Assembly: GCF_029865925.1 (NCBI RefSeq)
Contig: NZ_JARXAI010000047.1
Span: 1-32,116 of the forward strand
Reading direction: 5' to 3'
Source of the DNA: Sphingorhabdus sp.
Lineage (GTDB): Bacteria; Pseudomonadota; Alphaproteobacteria; Sphingomonadales; Sphingomonadaceae
Length of the DNA stretch: 32,116 nt
Below, in pieces: positions 16,057-22,612 of this stretch (positions are counted from its first letter, which is position 1; every line of letters begins with the position of its first letter). The notes beneath the pieces are model-generated. The model searched no databases. It was not told the origin of the DNA and saw nothing but the letters and a program-made list of their open reading frames with translations. A program made the translations under genes and the position numbers.

Positions 16057-17478
16057 ATGACCACGCAGTATAAAAATCTGATCAACGGCGAACTGGTTGA
16101 TAACGGCCAATGGATTGATGTTGTAAACCCCGCGACGGAGCAGGTTATTGGACAAGTGCCGGATTGCGGTCAGGCAGATTTGGATAAGGCCGTGGCCGCC
16201 GCGCGCGCCGCATTCCAGACTTGGAAAAAGACCAGCGTCGAGGAACGTCGCGCATTATTTGCGAAAATGGCGGACGTGATCAAGGCGAACAGCGATGAGC
16301 TGATGCGTTTGTTGACCGCAGAACAGGGCAAGCCGCACATGCAGGCGGGCAGCGAAATCGCTGGCTGCGTCGGCATGACACGCGCGTTGCCGATGCTGAA
16401 CCTTGAAGAGAAGATCACCGAGGATAGCGATAAGCGCCTCAGCCGCACGCGCCGCGTGCCCGTTGGCGTGGTTGGCGGCATTGTGCCATGGAACTTCCCT
16501 GTATTGATGGCGATCCAGAAGATCGTCCCCGCCTTATTGTCGGGCTGCACCATGGTGTTGAAGCCATCGCCGTTCACACCGCTGGCAACATTACGCTTGG
16601 CCGAGCTGGTTGCTGGCGTATTCCCGCCGGGCGTGCTGAACATCATCACGGGTGGTGACGCGCTTGGACCATTGCTGACCGCGCATCCAGATATCGACAA
16701 AATCACCTTCACAGGTTCAACCGCCACCGGCAAACGTGTCATGGAGTCGGCGTCGAAGGATCTGAAACGAATCACACTTGAACTTGGCGGTAATGACGCA
16801 GCGATTGTTTTGCCGGATGCCGATGTCGGTAAGGTCGCCGAAAAGCTGTTCTGGGCAAGCTTCTACAATGCAGGCCAAGTCTGCATCGCCGCCAAGCGCA
16901 TCTACATCCACGAAGATATCTATGACGAATTATCAGGCGCGATTGCGGCTTATGCCAAAGCGGTTAAGGTCGGCGACGGCGCCGAGCAAGGCACAGCAAT
17001 TGGACCTATCCAGAACAAGCTGCAGTATAAGCGGGTGCTTGAGCTGATTCAGGATGCCAAGGACAAGGGCTATAAGTTCCTCGCCGGCGGCGACCACGAC
17101 CCGTCGATCCCAGGCTATTTCGTGCCCGTTACCGTGCTCGACAACCCACCAGAAGATGCGCGGATTGTGGCTGAGGAACAGTTTGGCCCAGTCATGCCGT
17201 TGATGAAGTTTTCGACAATCAACGAAGTCATTAGCCGCGCGAATGCTTCGGATTACGGTCTTGCAGGGTCGATTTGGACCAGCAACCCCGAGGCTGCGGT
17301 TGAAGTCGCCGAGCAGTTGGAAACCGGAACGGTGTGGATCAATGAGTCCATGCATCTTGCCCCCAACGCCCCTTTTGCCGGACATAAGCAGTCAGGCTTT
17401 GGTGCCGAATTAGGTGAAGAAGGCTTGCTTGAATTCACCTATCCGCAAGTGATCACAATCGCGCGCGAAGCGGCGTAA
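16057..17478 (+). CDS. NAD(P)-dependent aldehyde dehydrogenase
   Basis: 473 residues, full length for the family. The catalytic pair is E242 in LELGGND and C276 in NAGQVCIAAKRIY. PWNFPVLM and the Rossmann segment FTGSTATGK are also clear. It oxidises an aldehyde to the acid, which the neighbouring ligase could then activate. This points to an alcohol or aldehyde as the starting compound of the pathway (inference). AGGAGA lies before the ATG. The gene is followed by a strong hairpin at 17487-17515. Confidence 0.92.
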   Translation: MTTQYKNLINGELVDNGQWIDVVNPATEQVIGQVPDCGQADLDKAVAAARAAFQTWKKTSVEERRALFAKMADVIKANSDELMRLLTAEQGKPHMQAGSEIAGCVGMTRALPMLNLEEKITEDSDKRLSRTRRVPVGVVGGIVPWNFPVLMAIQKIVPALLSGCTMVLKPSPFTPLATLRLAELVAGVFPPGVLNIITGGDALGPLLTAHPDIDKITFTGSTATGKRVMESASKDLKRITLELGGNDAAIVLPDADVGKVAEKLFWASFYNAGQVCIAAKRIYIHEDIYDELSGAIAAYAKAVKVGDGAEQGTAIGPIQNKLQYKRVLELIQDAKDKGYKFLAGGDHDPSIPGYFVPVTVLDNPPEDARIVAEEQFGPVMPLMKFSTINEVISRANASDYGLAGSIWTSNPEAAVEVAEQLETGTVWINESMHLAPNAPFAGHKQSGFGAELGEEGLLEFTYPQVITIAREAA

Positions 17479-17486
17479 CGAAAAAT

Positions 17487-17515
17487 ACCTCCCCATCGAT
17501 CAAAGATGGGGAGGT
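17487..17515. terminator. Hairpin after the aldehyde dehydrogenase gene (probable terminator)
   Basis: ACCTCCCCATC at 17487-17497 pairs perfectly with GATGGGGAGGT at 17505-17515 (11 base pairs, seven-base loop). The T tract on the + strand is weak (TTATT), while the complement has a T5 run (A5 at 17481-17485), so it would end leftward transcripts better. It lies 15 bases before the larger inverted repeat. Confidence 0.6.
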
Positions 17516-17529
17516 TATTCCGGCCTTGA

Positions 17530-17579
17530 CTCTCCCCTTTCAAAGTTTAATCGATTGATTAAATTTTGAAAGGGGAGAG
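17530..17579. promoter_or_regulatory. 50-base inverted repeat covering the thiolase ribosome binding site
   Basis: The arms are 17530-17552 and 17557-17579 (23 bases each), with a GATT loop. Every position pairs, with one G-U (G17545 with T17564). The right arm contains AAGGGGAGAG, the Shine-Dalgarno sequence of the thiolase at 17583, so folding of the mRNA would hide it. No T run follows the right arm, so it is not a rightward terminator. The centre, TTTAATCGATTGATTAAA (17546-17563), is itself an operator-like palindrome. It could be an RNA switch, a protein operator or a repeat that has landed here. Confidence 0.75.
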
Positions 17580-17582
17580 ATT

Positions 17583-18752
17583 ATGGCAGACGCCTATATT
17601 GTGGATGCGGTCCGTACCGCTGGTGGCCGTCGCGGTGGCAAGCTTGCAGGTGTGCATCCGGTTGATTTGGGCGCTGCTGTTTTGGATGCGATTGCGGACC
17701 GTAATGATTTTGATCCTGCGGTGATCGAAGACGTCATCATGGGTTGCGTCATGCAAGGTGGGGAACAAGCGGGCGACGTCGGCCGCAACATCGTGCTTGC
17801 CTCGCGCCTGCCAAACTCCATCCCATCGGTCAGCATCGACCGTCAGTGCGGCTCTTCCCAGCAATCGATGATGTTCGCAGCACAAGGCGTGATGTCGGGC
17901 ACGCAGGATATCGTGCTGGCTGCTGGCATTGAAAGTATGACACGCGTGCCGATGGGTTCGACGTCCATGCTGTTCAAAAAAGAAGGCATGGGCACATATA
18001 AAAGCCCGCGTTTGGAAGAAGCCTATCCCGGCATCATGTTCAGCCAATTCATGGGTGCAGAAATGCTCGTGAAGAAATATGGCTTTACCCGCGAAGACCT
18101 GGACCAGTTCGCGCTTGAATCGCATCAAAAAGCTATCGCCGCGACGCAAAGCGGTGCCTTTGCCAATGAAATCGTGGGTATGGAAGTCGACACCCCAGAG
18201 GGCAAGAGCGTCCACAACAGCGACGAAGGTATCCGTTACGACGCGACCTTCGAAAGCCTTTCAGGCGTTAAGCTGCTTCAGGAGGGCGGCTCCATCACTG
18301 CTGCCAATGCCAGCCAGATTTGCGATGGTGCGTCGGCGGTTCTGATCGTGTCTGAAAAGGCATTGAAAGAACATGGCCTGACCCCGCGCGCGCGCATCGT
18401 GAACTTGACCGTGACGGCGGGTGACCCAGTGATCATGCTGGAGGAACCATTGTTTGCAACCGACCGTGCGTTTCAGCGTTCGGGCATGAAAATTTCGGAC
18501 ATCGACCTTTATGAAGTGAACGAAGCCTTCGCGCCCGTGCCTTTGGCTTGGTTGAAGCATATTGGTGGTGATCGGTCGAAGATCAATGTCCATGGCGGTG
18601 CGATTGCGTTGGGCCATCCGTTGGGCGCATCGGGTACGAAGCTCATGGCGACGCTGCTGAACGCGCTTGAAGCACGTGGCGACCGTTATGGCCTGCAAAC
18701 CATGTGCGAAGGCGGCGGTCAGGCGAACGTTACGATTATCGAGCGGGTTTAA
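17583..18752 (+). CDS. Acetyl-CoA acetyltransferase (thiolase)
   Basis: 389 residues, typical length. All thiolase catalytic residues are present: nucleophile C89 in DRQCGSSQQ, H345 in GHPLGASGT, and C375 in CEGGGQ. NEAFAPVPLAW carries the conserved NEAF motif. It would cleave the 3-ketoacyl-CoA at the end of the beta-oxidation cycle, or condense acetyl-CoA units. Its ribosome binding site, AAGGGGAGAG, lies inside the 23-base-pair inverted repeat just upstream, which suggests translational or transcriptional control not seen at the neighbouring genes. It is followed by a repeat element. Confidence 0.93.
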   Translation: MADAYIVDAVRTAGGRRGGKLAGVHPVDLGAAVLDAIADRNDFDPAVIEDVIMGCVMQGGEQAGDVGRNIVLASRLPNSIPSVSIDRQCGSSQQSMMFAAQGVMSGTQDIVLAAGIESMTRVPMGSTSMLFKKEGMGTYKSPRLEEAYPGIMFSQFMGAEMLVKKYGFTREDLDQFALESHQKAIAATQSGAFANEIVGMEVDTPEGKSVHNSDEGIRYDATFESLSGVKLLQEGGSITAANASQICDGASAVLIVSEKALKEHGLTPRARIVNLTVTAGDPVIMLEEPLFATDRAFQRSGMKISDIDLYEVNEAFAPVPLAWLKHIGGDRSKINVHGGAIALGHPLGASGTKLMATLLNALEARGDRYGLQTMCEGGGQANVTIIERV

Positions 18753-18771
18753 CGCGCGACCGCCCACTAGA

Positions 18772-18867
18772 GTCACCCTGGAGCCAGAGGCGTGCAGAGC
18801 ACAACTTGTTTCAGGGTCTTATTTTTACCGTCTAAAGTAAGATGCTGAAACGAGTTCAGCATGACGG
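18772..18867. repeat. Paired inverted repeats of the CTGAAACAAGTTCAG type, one interrupted
   Basis: GATGCTGAAACGAGTTCAGC ATGAC (18841-18865, written with a break) is an almost intact copy of a repeat common in sphingomonads. The opposite copy appears split: GTCACCCTG at 18772-18780, then 22 unrelated bases (18781-18802), then AACTTGTTTCAGGGTC at 18803-18818. Removing the 22 bases gives GTCACCCTG joined to AACTTGTTTCAGGGTC, the usual element. It fills the thiolase-SDR gap. Confidence 0.6.
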
Positions 18868-18888
18868 TCCAAACGATTAGGAGTGTTT

Positions 18889-19671
18889 ATGAAACTGGAT
18901 TCAACAGTCGCAGCAGTCGTTACGGGCGGCGCATCTGGCCTTGGCGAAGCAACCGCGCGGGCGCTCGCCGCCAAAGGCGTGAAGGTCGCGATATTCGATC
19001 TACAAGCCGACAAGGGTGAAGCACTGGCCGCTGAAATTGGCGGCGTGTTCTGCAACGTCAACGTCACCAGCGATGAAAGCGTCGATGCTGGCTTTGCCAA
19101 AGCGCGCGCGGCGCATGGTCAGGAACGGATTTTAGTCAACTGCGCTGGCACGGGCAACGCGGTCAAAACCGCTAGCCGTTCGAAGGAAGACGGTTCGATC
19201 AAGCATTTCCCGCTCGATGCGTTTGATCGGATTATCCAGATCAACTTGGTCGGGACATTCCGCTGCATCGCCAAGTCGGCAGCTGGCATGCTTACGCTTG
19301 AGCCGATGGAAGATGGCGAGCGTGGCGCGATGGTTAACACGGCGTCGGTTGCGGCCGAAGACGGCCAGATGGGCCAAGCTGCATATTCGGCATCAAAGGG
19401 AGGCATTGTGGGCATGACTTTGCCTATCGCCCGCGACCTGATGAGCGAGGGCATTCGCGTCAACACCATCCTGCCCGGTATCTTCAACACGCCATTGATG
19501 AATGGTGCACCTCAAGCCGTTAAAGACGGGCTTGCCGCATCAGTGCCATTCCCCAAGCGCCTTGGTCACCCGCATGAATTTGCGCAAGTTGCCATGACGA
19601 TGATCGAGTGCGGATATTTCAATGGCGAAGACGTGCGCATTGACGGCGCAATCCGGATGGCGCCACGGTAA
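18889..19671 (+). CDS. SDR dehydrogenase, 3-hydroxyacyl-CoA dehydrogenase type-2 (HSD17B10)-like
   Basis: 260 residues from ATG 18889, chosen because TTAGGAG lies five bases ahead; GTG 18883 in frame overlaps that site. The NAD-binding TGGASGLG is at 12-19, with D39 in AIFDLQADKG favouring NAD over NADP. The NNAG equivalent is VNCAGTGNA. The catalytic Ser is in VNTASVAAEDGQMGQ, and Y166/K170 are in YSASK. The insertion KEDGSIKHFPLDAFDRIIQI is characteristic of the HSD17B10-like type II hydroxyacyl-CoA dehydrogenases, which oxidise 3-hydroxyacyl-CoA, including branched and steroid-type substrates. It supplies the third step of the local beta-oxidation set. Confidence 0.87.
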   Translation: MKLDSTVAAVVTGGASGLGEATARALAAKGVKVAIFDLQADKGEALAAEIGGVFCNVNVTSDESVDAGFAKARAAHGQERILVNCAGTGNAVKTASRSKEDGSIKHFPLDAFDRIIQINLVGTFRCIAKSAAGMLTLEPMEDGERGAMVNTASVAAEDGQMGQAAYSASKGGIVGMTLPIARDLMSEGIRVNTILPGIFNTPLMNGAPQAVKDGLAASVPFPKRLGHPHEFAQVAMTMIECGYFNGEDVRIDGAIRMAPR

Positions 19672-19696
19672 CTGAAAGCGATTATGAGACTTAACC

Positions 19697-19747
19697 GAAG
19701 CCCTAAGTTGCATCCGCTAGACGGCTGCCGCTCAGGGCTTCGCTTTT
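19697..19747 (+). terminator. Possible intrinsic terminator after the SDR gene
   Basis: GAAGCCCT at 19697-19704 pairs with AGGGCTTC at 19734-19741. The 29-base loop may hold an inner hairpin (CCG/CGG). GC and TTTT follow the stem at 19744-19747. The long loop lowers confidence. The next crotonase gene begins 18 bases later, so it could separate two transcription units. Confidence 0.5.
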
Positions 19748-19765
19748 ATTGCGAGGCGCGTTCTT

Positions 19766-20638
19766 ATGACTGAGTTCACCCAAATCCAATATGATGTTGA
19801 TGACGGCATCGCGACGGTTACGATGCACCGTCCGGAAAAGATGAATACATTCACCAACGTCATGATGCGTGAAATGTGTGCTGCATTTGATTTGGTGGAC
19901 GCCGACGACGATGTGCGCGCTGTCATCGTAACCGGGTCGGGCGACCGAGCCTTTTGCGCAGGGGCGGACCTTACGCCCGATGCGGGCGGCGATGTATTCG
20001 CTAGCAGATCTCAAGTCGGATCACTGTCCGATGAGCGTGTCCGCGATTCGGGTGGGCGGCTGACGTTGCGGATATTCCAGTGCACAAAACCCGTTATCGG
20101 GGCAATCAACGGCGCGGCAGTGGGCATTGGCGCAACGATGCAATTGCCGATGGATTTCCGTTTGGCGAGCGACACGGCGCGCTTCGGTTTTGTCTTTGCG
20201 CGACGCGGCATTGTGCCTGAGGCGGCTTCGAGCTGGTTCCTGCCGCGCTTGGTCGGCATGCAACAGGCTTTGGAATGGTGTATGACCGGGCGTGTGTTCA
20301 ATGCTGCCGAGGCCTTAAACGGTGGTCTCGTCCGCTCGGTTCACGCACCGACTGAATTGTTGGCAGCAGCGCGGGCTTTGGCACGCGAGATTGCGGACAA
20401 CACCGCGCCAGTGTCTATTGCGCTGACCCGCGCAATGCTGTGGCGGTTGTCAGCGGCGGACCACCCCATGGCAGCACACCAAATCGACAGCCGCGCAATC
20501 TATCGCCGTTCACGATCTGGCGATGCGAAGGAGGGTATAGCGAGCTTTCTTGAAAAGCGGAGCCCCGTCTACCCCGACAAAGTTTCCACAGATTTACCTG
20601 ACTTCTTCCCATGGTGGGACGAACCTGTTTATAAGTAA
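19766..20638 (+). CDS. Crotonase-family protein lacking the classical hydratase glutamates
   Basis: 290 residues. The crotonase fold is clear: GDRAFCAGADLTPDAGG and GAINGAAVGIGATMQLPMDFRLA form the oxyanion hole and core. Where hydratases have the Glu pair, this protein reads GIGATMQLP and RFGFVFARRGIVPEAASSWFLPR, so neither catalytic Glu is in place. The PEAASSWFLPR form is shared by many bacterial enoyl-CoA hydratase/isomerase paralogues of uncertain reaction. It may be an isomerase or a hydrolase, or act on an unusual substrate. It lies 27 bases before the TetR gene on the same strand and is probably cotranscribed with it. Confidence 0.85.
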   Translation: MTEFTQIQYDVDDGIATVTMHRPEKMNTFTNVMMREMCAAFDLVDADDDVRAVIVTGSGDRAFCAGADLTPDAGGDVFASRSQVGSLSDERVRDSGGRLTLRIFQCTKPVIGAINGAAVGIGATMQLPMDFRLASDTARFGFVFARRGIVPEAASSWFLPRLVGMQQALEWCMTGRVFNAAEALNGGLVRSVHAPTELLAAARALAREIADNTAPVSIALTRAMLWRLSAADHPMAAHQIDSRAIYRRSRSGDAKEGIASFLEKRSPVYPDKVSTDLPDFFPWWDEPVYK

Positions 20639-20665
20639 CCCTACGTAAAGGGGAGCAGAACACCG

Positions 20666-21304
20666 ATGGCTACAACAGGACCAAAGCTAGCAAGCGTTTC
20701 AGCCGACGGTAATAATGCGCGCGATCAATTGATCGAAGCAGCAAGCCAGATCATGCGCGAAGGTGAGACGATTGACCTGTCGCTATCCGAACTGTCGTTG
20801 CGCGCCGGCCTGAATAGCGCGCTAGTCAAATATTATTTTGGCAATAAAAACGGCCTCATGCTCGCGTTGCTTGACCGTGACATGGGCAATATCGTGCAGA
20901 GCCTTGGCGCGTTGATCGCAAAAGACATTCCGCCCGCCGACAAATTGCGGATCCATATTGGCGCGGTAATCGACACTTATTATGCGTTTCCATATCTCAA
21001 CCGCCTGTTGATGCGGATGGTCCGCGACAGCGCCCCTGCGGAAGCGGCGCGGATAGCGGATTTGTACTTAAAGCCGATTTCGAAGGCGTATGATACACTC
21101 ATTACCGAGGGCGTGAAGGCGAGAAAGTTCCGCAAAACCGACCCCCAATTCTTCTACTTCACCGTGACGGGCGCGGCCGACCGCTTTTATTCCTCACGAC
21201 TGGTGCTGCAGCATTGCTATAATCAGGACGGTTTTGACGATAATATGCGCGATGCCTATCGTGAGCACACCATTGACCTCATCATGCGCGGGTTGTTGGT
21301 TTAG
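20666..21304 (+). CDS. TetR/AcrR family transcriptional regulator
   Basis: 212 residues. The N-terminal helix-turn-helix spans about residues 18-66: ARDQLIEAASQIMREGE, then LSLSELSLRAGLNSALVKYYFGNKNGLM, with the usual YYFGNK end of the recognition helix region. The C-terminal helical domain binds a ligand, often an acyl-CoA in catabolic clusters. A ribosome binding site AAAGGGGAG lies upstream. It lies among the CoA-linked degradation genes and is the likely local regulator. Candidate operators are the TTTAATC palindromes at 12288-12305 and 17546-17563, or the inverted repeat at 22549-22599. This is inference only. Confidence 0.88.
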   Translation: MATTGPKLASVSADGNNARDQLIEAASQIMREGETIDLSLSELSLRAGLNSALVKYYFGNKNGLMLALLDRDMGNIVQSLGALIAKDIPPADKLRIHIGAVIDTYYAFPYLNRLLMRMVRDSAPAEAARIADLYLKPISKAYDTLITEGVKARKFRKTDPQFFYFTVTGAADRFYSSRLVLQHCYNQDGFDDNMRDAYREHTIDLIMRGLLV

Positions 21305-21343
21305 GCGGACGGAACCTACCGTTGCGGCCGGATTGCCTTCCGA

Positions 21344-22537
21344 TCACATCCCCAACGCCGCCCTAATTTCATCGCCATCGGCATCCAGCATCGGCGGATG
21401 CGCATAGTGGGACACAGGCGTTCTGGCATAATGGACGGGATGCTTCATCGATCGATAGGTGCCGATCTCCGGCGATTCCAATTCCTCGAAAAAGCCCACA
21501 TCGGCCAAATGCGGATCGGTGAGCACATCGGCCATTCGGTTATACTTCATCGCCGGAATGTCATGCTCCGCCAATAGGTCAAGCCATTCGGCGGTTATCC
21601 GCGTCGCGCTGACTTCCTCGATCAAGGCATATAGCTCACCTGTATGCTTGGTGCGTTCCTGATAGGTTGAAAAGCGCGGGTCATCGAAGACATTGGGCCT
21701 GCCCCCCAATTCGAAGAACGTTGCCCATTGCCGGTCATTATAGGGAACAATCGCAATAAAGCTGTCCTTGGTAGGATAGGGCCGGCGGCGCGGGTTTACC
21801 GACCGCGTATAGCCCATGCGGCCATTACCGGGGACGAAGGTTTCACCCCAAAGATTTTCCACCATGTTGAACCAGGTGAAGCATTCGAACATCGGCACTT
21901 GGACAAATTGGCCGCCCTGTCCGCCTGCCCGGCCAAGCAACGCCGCCAAGGTTGCATTGGCCGCGAACAGGCCGCTGACCTTGTCGGCGACAAGGCTTGG
22001 GGAATAAGTGGGCCGTCCGCCATCGCGCTGCGCGCTTAACGCTGCAAAGCCTGATGCAGCTTGAATAAGGTCATCATAGGCTTGTCGTTCGCCATAGGCA
22101 CCGCCTGCACCAAAGCCAGCGCAGTGGACGTAGACGATATTAGGATTGATCGCCTTCACTGCCTCATAACCAAAGCCAAGCCGCTCGACACCCGCCATGC
22201 GGACATTGTGGATGAATACATCAGCGTCTTCCAACAACGCTGCGAGCACGGCTTTATCTTCAGGTTTTTTAATGTTCAGGTTGATGGCTTTTTTGTTGCG
22301 GTTGAGCGCGGTGAATATCGGCCCGTGCTGCTTGGTCGGCGAATCGCCGCCATGGCGCATCAGGTCGCCCGGCGTATTGCCCTCGCTGTTTTCGATCTTG
22401 ATGACCTCAGCGCCCAAATCGGCCAATTGCACCGTCGCATAAGGCCCAAGCACAACCGTGGCCATGTCGACGACCTTAATGCCCTTCAACGGCCCGGTTG
22501 GTTCTTTGTACCATGTCAGTTTCGGCCATTTCGCCAT
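21344..22537 (-). CDS. CaiB/BaiF family (family III) CoA transferase
   Basis: 397 residues from ATG 22537 (AAGGAG seven bases upstream). The N-terminal core holds GPLKGIKVVDMATVVLGPYA and LGAEVIKIENSEG, and the catalytic aspartate is D155 in AYDDLIQAASG, which forms the aspartyl-CoA anhydride in this family. The middle and C-terminal halves (YNDRQWATFFELGGRP, LAEHDIPAMKYN) follow the standard order. It moves CoA between carboxylic acids and could activate the pathway substrate at the expense of a CoA ester, as an alternative to the ligase at 14486. It is divergent from the thiolase-like gene and convergent with the TetR gene. Confidence 0.9.
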   Translation of the reverse strand: MAKWPKLTWYKEPTGPLKGIKVVDMATVVLGPYATVQLADLGAEVIKIENSEGNTPGDLMRHGGDSPTKQHGPIFTALNRNKKAINLNIKKPEDKAVLAALLEDADVFIHNVRMAGVERLGFGYEAVKAINPNIVYVHCAGFGAGGAYGERQAYDDLIQAASGFAALSAQRDGGRPTYSPSLVADKVSGLFAANATLAALLGRAGGQGGQFVQVPMFECFTWFNMVENLWGETFVPGNGRMGYTRSVNPRRRPYPTKDSFIAIVPYNDRQWATFFELGGRPNVFDDPRFSTYQERTKHTGELYALIEEVSATRITAEWLDLLAEHDIPAMKYNRMADVLTDPHLADVGFFEELESPEIGTYRSMKHPVHYARTPVSHYAHPPMLDADGDEIRAALGM

Positions 22538-22548
22538 TTGCGCTCTCC

Positions 22549-22599
22549 TTATCTCTTGCATCGACTGCTAGCATATTTAAGCGTGCAGTTAAGAGATAA
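22549..22599. promoter_or_regulatory. Divergent control region with a 9-base inverted repeat
   Basis: TTATCTCTT at 22549-22557 and AAGAGATAA at 22591-22599 are a perfect inverted repeat with a 33-base spacer. The repeat sits symmetrically between the divergent CoA transferase and thiolase-like genes, and each copy lies just before the Shine-Dalgarno of its gene. It may be a regulator site or matched leader sequence. No clear -35/-10 pair was found in the spacer. Confidence 0.45.
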
Positions 22600-22612
22600 T
22601 CGGGAGTGAAGA

